Shown here piece after piece: positions 6,186-13,722 of a stretch of 13,722 nt of DNA. The DNA is from Desulfovibrio sp. (GTDB lineage Bacteria > Desulfobacterota > Desulfovibrionia > Desulfovibrionales > Desulfovibrionaceae). The stretch lies in NCBI GenBank assembly GCA_031275955.1, contig JAISNZ010000145.1:1-13722 (forward strand), written 5' to 3'. Made by a program: the position numbers and the translations under genes. The notes below the pieces were generated by a model. The model made no database searches. It saw only the letters and a program-made list of their open reading frames with translations, and had not been told where the DNA came from. Within the stretch, counting starts at the first letter, position 1. Every line of letters begins with the position of its first letter.

Positions 6186-7541
6186 ATGAAACCCTCCACC
6201 TGCCTGACCGTCGGCGACTGGACCCTGCATACGGCCATTACAACCCTGGGCAAGGCGACGATTCCCTCGCCCCTGCCGGAATCGAGCTTTATCAGCGAAG
6301 AGGAGATCCCCCTCTTTCTGGACGGGGAATACCTGGAGGAACTCTCCGGCAAGCCGCCCCTTCCCGTCGCCTTTGAGGCCGCCGGGCCGCGATCCCGCCT
6401 CTATTTCGACACCTCCAAGACCAAATGCGCCGTGGTCACCTGCGGCGGCCTCTGTCCCGGCATCAACGACGTCATCCGGGCCATCGTCATGGAGGCCTTC
6501 CACAAATACGGCATCCGCACCGTCTTCGGCATCCGCTACGGCCTTGAAGGCTTCATCCCCCAGTTCGCCCACGCGGTGGAAGAACTTACGCCGGCCAGGG
6601 TGGCGGATATCCATCAGTTCGGGGGCACCATCCTGGGCTCCTCGCGCGGTCCCCAGGACCCGGAGAAAATTGTCGACGCCCTGGAAAGGCTGAACGTCAA
6701 CGCCCTTTTCCTCATCGGCGGCGACGGCACCATGCGGGCGACCAGCGTCATTTACCAGGAAATCCACAAGCGCGGGCTGCGCATCTCCGTTATCGGCATC
6801 CCCAAGACCATCGACAACGACATCAGCTTCATCAGCCAGTCCTTCGGCTTTGAAACCGCCGTCTTCAAGGCCACGGAGGCCATCCAGTGCGCCCATACCG
6901 AGGCCATCGGCTACAAGAACTGCGTCGGCATCGTCAAACTCATGGGCCGCGAGTCGGGTTTCATCGCCGCCCACGCCTCCCTGGCCCTCAAGGAAGTGAA
7001 CTTTGTCCTCATCCCGGAAGTGCCCTTTGCCCTGCACGGGCCCGGCGCCCTTCTGCCCCTGCTGGCCCAGCGCCTGGACTCCCGCCGTCATGCCGTCGTC
7101 GTCGTGGCCGAAGGCGCCGGACAGCACCTGATCCAAGCCGGAGCGGAAAAAGACCCCTCCGGAAACCCGGTTCTGGGCGACATCGCCGATGTCCTGCGCC
7201 GGGAGATCTCCTCCTATCTCAACATCCTGAACATGCCCTTCACCATCAAATACATCGACCCCAGCTACACCATCCGGGCCGTGCCCGCCAACGCCAACGA
7301 CCGCGTCTACTGCGGCTTCCTCGGCCAGCACGCCGTGCATGCCGCCATGGCCGGACGAACCAATATGGTGGTGGCCAAAATGATGGACCGCTACGTCCAC
7401 CTGCCCATGGAGGCCGTCACCCGCACCCGGCGCAAGCTGAACGTCCGCTCCGGATACTGGCAGGCTGTCCTCGATTCCATCGGCCAGCCGGAACTGGCCC
7501 TTGATCCCGGGGCCGCCGGGGCCGCCGGGGCCGCCCGCTGA
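6186..7541 (+). CDS. pfkA: ATP-dependent 6-phosphofructokinase (plant-like long type)
   Basis: The enzyme phosphorylates fructose 6-phosphate to fructose 1,6-bisphosphate in glycolysis. The 451-residue protein has an N-terminal extension of about 75 residues before the conserved core, then TCGGLCPGINDVIRAIV (85-101), LGSSRG (150-155), GGDGT (178-182), PKTIDND (206-212, catalytic base D210), MGRESG (253-258) and VAEGA (307-311). These are the landmarks of the long ATP-PFK group seen in plants and some bacteria. Gly181 in GGDGT is the residue typical of ATP users (pyrophosphate enzymes have GGDD), while Lys207 replaces the Gly of E. coli PfkA. AAGGAG five bases before the ATG is an excellent ribosome binding site. 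The C terminus ends in a GAA-GAA-GAA tail from a 9-base repeat. addA begins two bases after the stop. The gene symbol is by function; it is not an E. coli-type PfkA. Confidence 0.95.
   Translation: MKPSTCLTVGDWTLHTAITTLGKATIPSPLPESSFISEEEIPLFLDGEYLEELSGKPPLPVAFEAAGPRSRLYFDTSKTKCAVVTCGGLCPGINDVIRAIVMEAFHKYGIRTVFGIRYGLEGFIPQFAHAVEELTPARVADIHQFGGTILGSSRGPQDPEKIVDALERLNVNALFLIGGDGTMRATSVIYQEIHKRGLRISVIGIPKTIDNDISFISQSFGFETAVFKATEAIQCAHTEAIGYKNCVGIVKLMGRESGFIAAHASLALKEVNFVLIPEVPFALHGPGALLPLLAQRLDSRRHAVVVVAEGAGQHLIQAGAEKDPSGNPVLGDIADVLRREISSYLNILNMPFTIKYIDPSYTIRAVPANANDRVYCGFLGQHAVHAAMAGRTNMVVAKMMDRYVHLPMEAVTRTRRKLNVRSGYWQAVLDSIGQPELALDPGAAGAAGAAR
7509..7535 (+). repeat. Triple 9-base repeat at the pfk C terminus
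   Basis: Three perfect copies of GGGGCCGCC encode Gly-Ala-Ala three times (residues 442-450) directly before the last Arg and the stop. The copies stay in frame, so slippage would change only tail length. They also occupy the space where addA would need a ribosome binding site. Confidence 0.85.
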
Positions 7542-7543
7542 CC

Positions 7544-10500
7544 ATGCCGTCCCTGCTCCGCATCAGCGCCTCCGCCGGGTCAGGCAAGACCTACGCCCTG
7601 ACCCGGCAATTTCTTGCCCTGCTCCGGGGAGCCGCCGCCCTCCCCCCCGGCGGGGGCTGCGCCCTCGTCTGTCCGGATCGCGCCTACTCCCTCCAGGAAA
7701 TCCTGGCCGCCACCTTCACCAACAAGGCCGCGGCCGAGATGAAACAGCGCATTGTGCGCGCCCTCAAGGAAGAGGCCCTGTCCGGCCGGGAAGGCCGGGG
7801 AGCGGAGGCCGCCCGCTGGCTGGAGCGCATCCTGCGCCATTACGGCGCCCTGAACATCCGCACCATCGACAGCCTGCTCTCCACCCTGGCGCGCCTTTCC
7901 GCCCTGGAACTGCGCCTGCCTCCGGATTTCCCCCTCTCCTTCGACGCCGGGGAATACTTCACCCCCCTCTACGACGCCCTCATGGACGATCTGGCCCGGC
8001 CGCAGCCGCCCCCTCCGGCTTCTCCCTTTCTCACCGCAAGCGCGGAGCGCCTGGCCTTCAGCCTGGAAGAAGCCTGCCGCGCCCTCGCCGCCCAGGGCAA
8101 AAACCGGGGCTTCAGCTCAGGATCGCAGATCCACGATTCCCTTTTGGACCTGACCCTGCGTCTGGTGAAGGGAAAACCCCTGCCCCGCGCGGACTCCTCA
8201 GCCCTGCGCGCGGACCTTTCCGCCCTGCGCGCCGCCACGCGCAAGGCCGCCCTGAACCTCCTGGCCCGCATCCAAACGGAAAATCTGGACCTTTCCAAGC
8301 TCTACCTTAATTTTCTGCGGGCCTGCGCCGCCCTTTCCCTGTACGAATCCCCGCCGGAGGGCGCCCAGGCCGGCAAGGACAGCCTGGACGGCTGCCTGAA
8401 CAAGGTCTCCCGGGGAAAGGCCTCCGGGGAGGCCCAAAGGGCTTTCTCCGCCTTCCGGAACGCCCTCGCCGCCTTCACCCAAGCCCAGCCTCTGCTCCTC
8501 TCCGCCCTTGAGCTGGTTCCCCTGGCGGAACTGGCCCACGAACTCTTCGCCCGCCTGGAGGCCGCCGGCCGGAACGGCGGCCGGATACCCCTGGCCCGAA
8601 TCCCCGCCCTGGCCCGCCAGACGCTCAGGGACGGGGCGGGAGTCCCCGATGCCCTCTGCCGCCTGGGCGCCCGCCTGACCCATCTGCTGCTGGATGAATT
8701 TCAGGACACCAGCCAGGAGCAATGGGAGGCCATCCGGCCCCTGGCCATGGAATGTCTGGCCGGAAACGGCTCCCTGACCTACGCGGGAGACCGGAAGCAG
8801 GCCATCTACAGTTGGCGCGGCGGTGAAATCCGCCTTTTTGATCAGGTCGCGGCCGAGCCGGAGCTGACGGCCGTCGCCGGCCCCGCCCTTTCCCGGCAAC
8901 TGCGGGAAAACTGGCGCAGCCGGCCGGCTGTTGTCGAGCACAACAACGCCTTCTTTTCCCTCCTCGCCAACCCGGAGATCGCCCGGCAGACCCTCGCGGC
9001 CATGCTCCCCCGGCAGACGCCGCCAGCCCAGGTGGAGCGGGCGGCCGCCGACTGCGTCCGCCTCTTCGCCGACGTCCGGCAGACCCTGCCGCCCGGCCGG
9101 GAAAAGGCGGCGGGAGAACGGGGCCTGGCGCGCCTGTACACCGTGGACGGCTCCAGCACCGCGGCCGTGGAGGCGGCTGTCCACAACCGGCTGGAACGCC
9201 TCTTTCTGCAGGAGCTTTTCCCCTCCAGATCATACGCCGATGTGGCCGTTCTGGTGCGTTCCGGACAGGAGGCCTCCCTGCTGGCCGCCTGGATCACGCG
9301 CTGGGGACTGCCGGTGGTCACGGAGAACAGCTTTCTCCTCCGGAACCATCCCCTCGTGGCCCAACTGGTCGCCTTCCTGGCCTTTCTGGACTACCCGCCG
9401 GACGATCCGGCCTTCTGGACTTTCCTCTCCGGCCCGGAATGCTTCGGCCGCCGCAGCGGCCTCGACCCGGAACAACTGACGGACTGGCTGGCCGGAATTA
9501 CGCCCGTCCGGCCGGGGGGCCGCCCTCCCCTGTACCAGCTCTTTCAGCGGGACTTCCCCGAAGAATGGAGGATCTGGCTGGCCCCCTTCCATACCCAGGC
9601 CGGACTCATGAGCGCCTATGATCTCCTGGCGGAGGCCATGCGCCGCTTTGATCTCGCGGCCCCGGACCAGCTTCCCTTCCTGCGCCGCTTTCTGGAAATC
9701 GCCCGTCTGGCGGAAGAGGAAGGCCATTCCTCCCCGGCCGCCTTTCTGGCCTTCTGGGACACGGCGGAGACAAAGGAGAAACTCCCCCTGCCCGAAAGCA
9801 TGGACGCCATTCGCGTGCTGACCATCCACAAGGCCAAGGGCCTGGAATTCCCAGTGGTTATCCTGCCCTTCCAGCACAAAGGGCGGCGCGGCGACGAAGA
9901 AATCCACGCCGCCGCCTGGAAGGGCGGGAAAATCCCGGCCCGCGCCGGCAGGCACCTGCCGGAAGAATATTACGCCGCCCGCGTCACCGAGGAACTGGAA
10001 CGCCTGAATCTCCTCTATGTGGCCTGGACGCGGCCGGTGGAGGAACTGCACGCCTTCCTCACCCGCCCGGCCTCCCTGGCCGCTTCCTTTCCCCTGGCCC
10101 AGGGACTGGCCATCCTGACGGAGCAATACAGGCAAACCTTCGGCCAGACCCTCTGCCAGTGGGAAACCCTGGCGGCCTGCGCCAAGGAGGACGCCTCGGC
10201 CAAGGAGGGCGCCCCGGCCGAAGCGGCCCCCGCCGGCTCCCCCCTGCCGGCGGCGGTTCCCCGCTCCGCGCCCCCCGAGCCCTCCTGGCGTCCCCTGGCC
10301 TGGCTGCCGCGCCTGAAAATCTACCGCTCCTCCCTGGAAGAAAAGGACTTCACCCCGGCCCGGCGCGGCATCCTGGCCCATCTCTGCCTGGAAAACCTTC
10401 TCCTGGCCCGCCCGGAAAACGCGGCCGCCCGCAGGGAAGACGTGCGCCGGGCCGTGGAGATGGGCCTGCGCCTCTTCCCCTTTCCCCTCAAGGACCCGGA

Positions 10501-10828
10501 GGGCACGGCCAGGGAGATGCGCGCCTGCCTGGACTGGTTCGCCGCCCTGCCCCGGGCCGCCCTCTGGCTGGCCAGCGGCCTGCGGGAACAATCCATTCTG
10601 GACGAAAAGGGCGCCCTGCGCCGGATGGACCTCCTGGCGGAGGAACCGGGCGATCCCCCCACCCTGTGGGTCCTGGACTACAAGACAGGGCAGGCCCCAA
10701 AAGAAGCCCCCCTCTACCATCTTCAGGTCCGCCGCTATATGGGTCTGCTGGGCAGGGCACGGTCCCTCCCCGTGCGCGGCGCCCTGGTCTTTCTGGATGA
10801 ACGCCGCCTGGAAGAGGTATTCCCCTGA
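7544..10828 (+). CDS. addA: AddA: UvrD-family helicase with C-terminal PD-(D/E)XK nuclease
   Basis: With AddB this subunit would unwind and degrade broken double-stranded DNA ends until a Chi-like site, then load RecA. The 1094-residue protein shows all superfamily 1A helicase motifs: Walker A SAGSGKT (10-16), TFTNKAAAEMK (57-67), LLLDEFQDTS (381-390, Walker B), YAGDRKQAIYSWRGG (413-427), LRENWRSRP (453-461), TIHKAKGLEF (760-769) and NLLYVAWTRP (822-831, arginine finger). An Ala/Pro/Glu-rich linker (about 875-925) leads to a RecB-type nuclease: GILAH (942-946), RRMD with D1029, LDYKTG with D1045 and K1047, and the Q1061/Y1065 helix. All nuclease residues look intact. It starts two bases after the pfk stop with no good Shine-Dalgarno, so translation is probably coupled to pfk. 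RecB is the alternative name, but the AddB-like partner directly after it favours AddA. Confidence 0.92.
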   Translation: MPSLLRISASAGSGKTYALTRQFLALLRGAAALPPGGGCALVCPDRAYSLQEILAATFTNKAAAEMKQRIVRALKEEALSGREGRGAEAARWLERILRHYGALNIRTIDSLLSTLARLSALELRLPPDFPLSFDAGEYFTPLYDALMDDLARPQPPPPASPFLTASAERLAFSLEEACRALAAQGKNRGFSSGSQIHDSLLDLTLRLVKGKPLPRADSSALRADLSALRAATRKAALNLLARIQTENLDLSKLYLNFLRACAALSLYESPPEGAQAGKDSLDGCLNKVSRGKASGEAQRAFSAFRNALAAFTQAQPLLLSALELVPLAELAHELFARLEAAGRNGGRIPLARIPALARQTLRDGAGVPDALCRLGARLTHLLLDEFQDTSQEQWEAIRPLAMECLAGNGSLTYAGDRKQAIYSWRGGEIRLFDQVAAEPELTAVAGPALSRQLRENWRSRPAVVEHNNAFFSLLANPEIARQTLAAMLPRQTPPAQVERAAADCVRLFADVRQTLPPGREKAAGERGLARLYTVDGSSTAAVEAAVHNRLERLFLQELFPSRSYADVAVLVRSGQEASLLAAWITRWGLPVVTENSFLLRNHPLVAQLVAFLAFLDYPPDDPAFWTFLSGPECFGRRSGLDPEQLTDWLAGITPVRPGGRPPLYQLFQRDFPEEWRIWLAPFHTQAGLMSAYDLLAEAMRRFDLAAPDQLPFLRRFLEIARLAEEEGHSSPAAFLAFWDTAETKEKLPLPESMDAIRVLTIHKAKGLEFPVVILPFQHKGRRGDEEIHAAAWKGGKIPARAGRHLPEEYYAARVTEELERLNLLYVAWTRPVEELHAFLTRPASLAASFPLAQGLAILTEQYRQTFGQTLCQWETLAACAKEDASAKEGAPAEAAPAGSPLPAAVPRSAPPEPSWRPLAWLPRLKIYRSSLEEKDFTPARRGILAHLCLENLLLARPENAAARREDVRRAVEMGLRLFPFPLKDPEGTAREMRACLDWFAALPRAALWLASGLREQSILDEKGALRRMDLLAEEPGDPPTLWVLDYKTGQAPKEAPLYHLQVRRYMGLLGRARSLPVRGALVFLDERRLEEVFP
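10181..10216 (+). repeat. 18-base tandem repeat in the AddA interdomain linker
   Basis: Two copies of an 18-base unit beginning GCCAAGGAG encode AKEDAS and AKEGAP (residues 880-891), followed by a further degenerate AEAAP. The repeat lies between the helicase motifs and the nuclease domain, where a length change should be tolerated. Confidence 0.75.
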
Positions 10829-13722
10829 TGCCCCACTCCCCTACCCAGAAGCCATCCGGACGCAAGCCCTTCCTGGTAGTCCCCTGGGAAGAAAATTTCC
10901 TCGGCGCCCTCCTGGACCTGGCCCGCGAGGATTGCGCGGGAGACCTGGCCCGGGCCGTGTTCATCCTGCCCCACAGCCGTCCGGAACGCTACCTCCTGCG
11001 GCGTCTTGCCCAGGAGGGACGCCTGCCCCTGATCCCGCCGCGCTTCCAGACCATCGGCGGACTCTTCTCCCTCCTGAGCCGCCGCATCACCGGCGTGGTC
11101 GCCTGGGAGGCCGGCCTGCTGGACCGGGTGGGACTGCTCCTGGAAGCGGTCCGCGCCCAAACGGCCGACGCCGCCTTTTTCCACGTCCCCCCGGACAGCC
11201 CCCCCCTTGCGGGCGACGCCTCCCCTCTCCCGGACGACGCCAGCCCGGACGCCTCCCCCCTGGACGACGCCCGCCTCTTCTTTCCCTGGGGGGTCCGTCT
11301 GGCCGCCCTGTTTGAGGAATGCTTCAGCCAGAACCGCATTCCCGGCAATATCGCCTACGCGCAAGGCCAGGTCACGCCCTTCGCCGCCAGCCTCCTGGAG
11401 CGTCTTTCCGGCCTTTACGCCCGCTACGCGGCCGGACTCGCCGCCAGGGAGTGGACCACCCCGGGCCGCGACGCCGCCCTGACGGCAGAACACCTGAGCG
11501 CGCAAAAGGCCCTGCCCGAAATTTTCGCCCCGGACAGCGTCCTGTACATCGCCGGCTTCCACGCCCTGACCCGCACGGAGGAAATCCTTTTCCGCCATCT
11601 CTGGCAGGAGCGCGGCGCCCGCGTCCTGCTGCACGCAGACGCCGGCACCGCGCGGGGGGACGGGCACTGGAGCTGCCTCCCGGCGCGGGAATGGGCCGGG
11701 CGCTGGCAGGCCCCCCTTGTCCTCCACAGACCCCTCCCGGCCGGAAACTCCCCCCCGCGCCTGCGTTATGTGGAAGGATTCGATCTCCATTCCCAGCTCG
11801 CCGTCCTGCGGGAAGAACTCGCCGCCCCGGCGCAGGAGAGCGCCGGGCGCGACGCCGAAACCGCCGTGATCCTGCCGGACACAGGGCTGCTCCTGCCCAC
11901 CCTGCACCACCTGCCCGACAAGGAATGCAACGTTTCCATGGGCTATCCCCTGGCCCGCTCTCCCCTTTTCCGCCTGGTGGACACCATCCTGCGCCTCCAG
12001 GAAGGCCGCCGGGGAACGGACTACTACTGGCGCGACCTGGTGGAGCTTATCCGCCATCCCTACCTGAAAATGCTGGAACCCCTCCCGGAGAACGCCTCCG
12101 GCGGCCCTGCCCCGGAATCCTCCCTGCGCCGCGCCCTGGGCCGGCTGGAAACAACCCTGCGCGCATCGGGCCGCGCCTGGATTGATCCCTTCGCCGCTCT
12201 GGAAGAAACCCAGCTCCCGGCCGGGGAACACCACGCGGCCGCCGCCCTGACGCGCCGCATCCTGGAAACCACCCTGGCGGCCTTTGCCGATCTTCGGACC
12301 CCCAAGGCCATGGCCGGCGCCCTGGAAGGTTTCTGCGCCCTGCTCCTCTCCAGCGGCCGCCCCCTCTGGGACCGCTTCCTCATTGACGCCGAATGCCTGT
12401 ACCGCCTGACGCAGTCCGCAATCCCGGAACTGGCCCGCTCCGCCCTGGCCGGGGAAAACCTCTCCCCCGCCTCGCTCTTCGCCCTGACCCGGCAGATCCT
12501 GGAGGCGGAACGCGTCCCCTTTGAGGCCACTCCCCTGGTGGGCCTGCAAATCATGGGCATGCTGGAAACCCGCCTGCTCACCTTCCGGAAGGTCTTCATC
12601 CTGGACGCCACCGAAGACCGGCTGCCCGGCCTGCCGGAGGGAGACCCCCTCCTGCCCGACGCCCTGCGCGCGGAACTGGGCCTTCCCGGCCCCCAGACCC
12701 GCGAACAGGTGGCGGCCTACCATTTCTTCCGCCTGCTGGCCGGAACGGAGGAAACCGTCCTGCTCTGGCAGGAGGCCCCGGAAAGCCCCGGGCCCCACAG
12801 CGGCGGGAAAAAAAGAAGCCGCTTCGCGGAAGAACTCATCTGGGCGGAAGAACAGCGCCAGGGCCGCCTTCTGGCCTCCCGCGGCCGGGACGGCCCCCTA
12901 GTCGTCCTGGAAAACTCCCTTGCCCTCCCGCCCCGGCGCCTTCCCTCCGCCCCGGCCACACCGGCCGTCCGGACCCTGATCAGCCGGCTGCTCGCCCGCC
13001 CCGTCTCCGCCTCCCTCCTGGACGCCTACCTGCGCTGCCCGCTGCAATTTTTCCAGGAGCGCATCGTCCGTCTGGCCCCGGTCACGGAAATCCCCGAGGG
13101 GGAAGACCCCCTGGCCGTGGGCCATCTGCTGCACGCCGCCCTGCGGGAATACTACACCCCCCTGCTGGGACTCGATCTGGAAGCCGGAAGCTCCCGCAGC
13201 CCCCAGGATCTGCGCCTCTCCCACCAGGAACTCCTGACCGCCTTCCGGACCCGGCCCGATTATGAAGACCTGCGCCGGCGCCTGCCCGCCGACTCCTTTG
13301 CCATGCTCAACGCGGCGGCGGAAATCCACCTCCTCCGCTACCTGGAAAAACAACCCCCAACCCGGCCCCTGGCCCTGGAAACTTCCCTGACGGCGGAATT
13401 TTCCCTGCCCGGACGGACCCTGACCCTCGCGGGCACGGCGGATCGCCTGGATCTGCGCCCCCCGCCGGGAAACGACACCGAACAGGAAGAGGCCTGCCTG
13501 CATATCCTGGACTACAAGACCGGAAATCCCCCAACCCCAACCTTCGCCTTCTGGGAAAACGTCTCCCTCTGGGACCGCCTCCAGGCCTGGGAGCCGGAAA
13601 CAGCCGACACGACCATCCTGGACGATCTGGCCGGACGACTGCACAGCATCCAGCTTCCCCTCTACCTGCTGCTCGTTTCCCTGGCCCGGACCCAGAACCG
13701 CCTGCCCCCGCTTTCCCTGCCC
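10828..13722 (+). CDS. addB: AddB: PD-(D/E)XK nuclease subunit, 3' end beyond the window
   Basis: This is the second nuclease and scaffold subunit of the AddAB enzyme. The open frame runs 965 codons to the window edge with no stop, so the C terminus is missing. The N terminus lacks a GxxxxGKT Walker A (it reads FLVVPWEENF), so the helicase-like domain is probably inactive. Typical AddB features follow: MGYPLARSP (371-379), MGMLETRLLTF with VFILDATEDRLPG (around 575-598), SASLLDAYLRCPLQFF (Cys737), GHLLH (765-769), GTADRLD with D872, LDYKTG with D895 and K897, and Q942/Y946. Cys737 matches the first of four iron-sulphur cysteines in Bacillus-type AddB; the other three would lie outside the window. 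The ATG overlaps the addA stop by one base (TGATG), with GAGG ten bases upstream. The order addA-addB is the reverse of Bacillus. An acidic repeat interrupts residues 130-148. Confidence 0.9.
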   Translation, partial: MPHSPTQKPSGRKPFLVVPWEENFLGALLDLAREDCAGDLARAVFILPHSRPERYLLRRLAQEGRLPLIPPRFQTIGGLFSLLSRRITGVVAWEAGLLDRVGLLLEAVRAQTADAAFFHVPPDSPPLAGDASPLPDDASPDASPLDDARLFFPWGVRLAALFEECFSQNRIPGNIAYAQGQVTPFAASLLERLSGLYARYAAGLAAREWTTPGRDAALTAEHLSAQKALPEIFAPDSVLYIAGFHALTRTEEILFRHLWQERGARVLLHADAGTARGDGHWSCLPAREWAGRWQAPLVLHRPLPAGNSPPRLRYVEGFDLHSQLAVLREELAAPAQESAGRDAETAVILPDTGLLLPTLHHLPDKECNVSMGYPLARSPLFRLVDTILRLQEGRRGTDYYWRDLVELIRHPYLKMLEPLPENASGGPAPESSLRRALGRLETTLRASGRAWIDPFAALEETQLPAGEHHAAAALTRRILETTLAAFADLRTPKAMAGALEGFCALLLSSGRPLWDRFLIDAECLYRLTQSAIPELARSALAGENLSPASLFALTRQILEAERVPFEATPLVGLQIMGMLETRLLTFRKVFILDATEDRLPGLPEGDPLLPDALRAELGLPGPQTREQVAAYHFFRLLAGTEETVLLWQEAPESPGPHSGGKKRSRFAEELIWAEEQRQGRLLASRGRDGPLVVLENSLALPPRRLPSAPATPAVRTLISRLLARPVSASLLDAYLRCPLQFFQERIVRLAPVTEIPEGEDPLAVGHLLHAALREYYTPLLGLDLEAGSSRSPQDLRLSHQELLTAFRTRPDYEDLRRRLPADSFAMLNAAAEIHLLRYLEKQPPTRPLALETSLTAEFSLPGRTLTLAGTADRLDLRPPPGNDTEQEEACLHILDYKTGNPPTPTFAFWENVSLWDRLQAWEPETADTTILDDLAGRLHSIQLPLYLLLVSLARTQNRLPPLSLP
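11215..11271 (+). repeat. Direct repeat encoding an acidic insertion in AddB
   Basis: A 27-base copy (11215-11241) and a 24-base copy (11248-11271), six bases apart, encode DASPLPDDA and DASPLDDA (residues 130-148). A C8 run (11199-11206) precedes them. All changes are multiples of three. The segment looks like a disordered loop gained by duplication. Confidence 0.75.

Noticed and set aside
4791..7541. A 916-codon open frame on the plus strand in frame with pfk
   Set aside because: Its first ~465 codons cover the intergenic region and the membrane protein gene in another frame, with Pro/Arg-rich low-complexity sequence. The strong ribosome binding site and family start place the real gene at 6186.
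10735..12798. Long minus-strand open frames opposite addA, addB and pfk (for example 12798-10735, 10720-9230 and 7400-5865)
   Set aside because: They are Gly/Gln/Arg-rich mirrors of GC-rich coding DNA with no family motifs, while the plus strand carries clear helicase, nuclease and kinase motifs.
1..13722. CRISPR array, rRNA or tRNA genes
   Set aside because: No regularly spaced repeats and no recognisable structural RNA sequence were found on either strand.

Overview
This window is chromosomal DNA from a GC-rich bacterium. The overall gene content looks like a delta-proteobacterium of the Desulfovibrio type: a plant-like long 6-phosphofructokinase, an AddA/AddB recombination nuclease pair and a possible sigma-54 promoter. 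That assignment is an inference from style and gene content, not from a marker gene. Two blocks are read in opposite directions from a gene-free stretch of roughly 490 bases (4765-5250).

Leftward block (minus strand, 4764 down to 20). First comes a DPM1/GtrB-type glycosyltransferase that loads a sugar onto a polyprenyl phosphate. It overlaps by a GTGA junction with a polytopic GT-C-like membrane protein that probably passes that sugar to a cell-surface acceptor. Next are an orphan DNA adenine methyltransferase of the E. coli Dam type and histidinol dehydrogenase (hisD). The C-terminal half of the GT-C gene, the whole dam gene and the spacer before hisD are strikingly AT-rich, while hisD, the GT2 gene and the N-terminal half of the GT-C gene are GC-rich. 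The composition changes inside the GT-C gene, which suggests a recombination junction.

Rightward block (plus strand, 5251 to the window end). An unrecognised membrane protein with about eight hydrophobic segments, ATP-dependent 6-phosphofructokinase, AddA (UvrD-type helicase plus PD-(D/E)XK nuclease) and AddB (second nuclease subunit, cut off by the window end) follow each other with gaps of 29 and 2 bases and a one-base overlap. They are almost certainly one operon. AddA and AddB together would resect double-strand breaks for RecA. Why they are coupled to a glycolytic gene is not evident from the sequence.

Most genes belong to known families. The least ordinary points are: a gtr-like sugar-modification pair with a hybrid GT-C gene beside dam; a GG-N10-GC sigma-54-like promoter and an upstream palindrome in the divergent region; a triple tandem Shine-Dalgarno/ATG module in front of the unknown membrane protein; and short in-frame tandem repeats at linkers or ends of three consecutive proteins. 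I see no rRNA, tRNA, CRISPR array, transposase or complete prophage.
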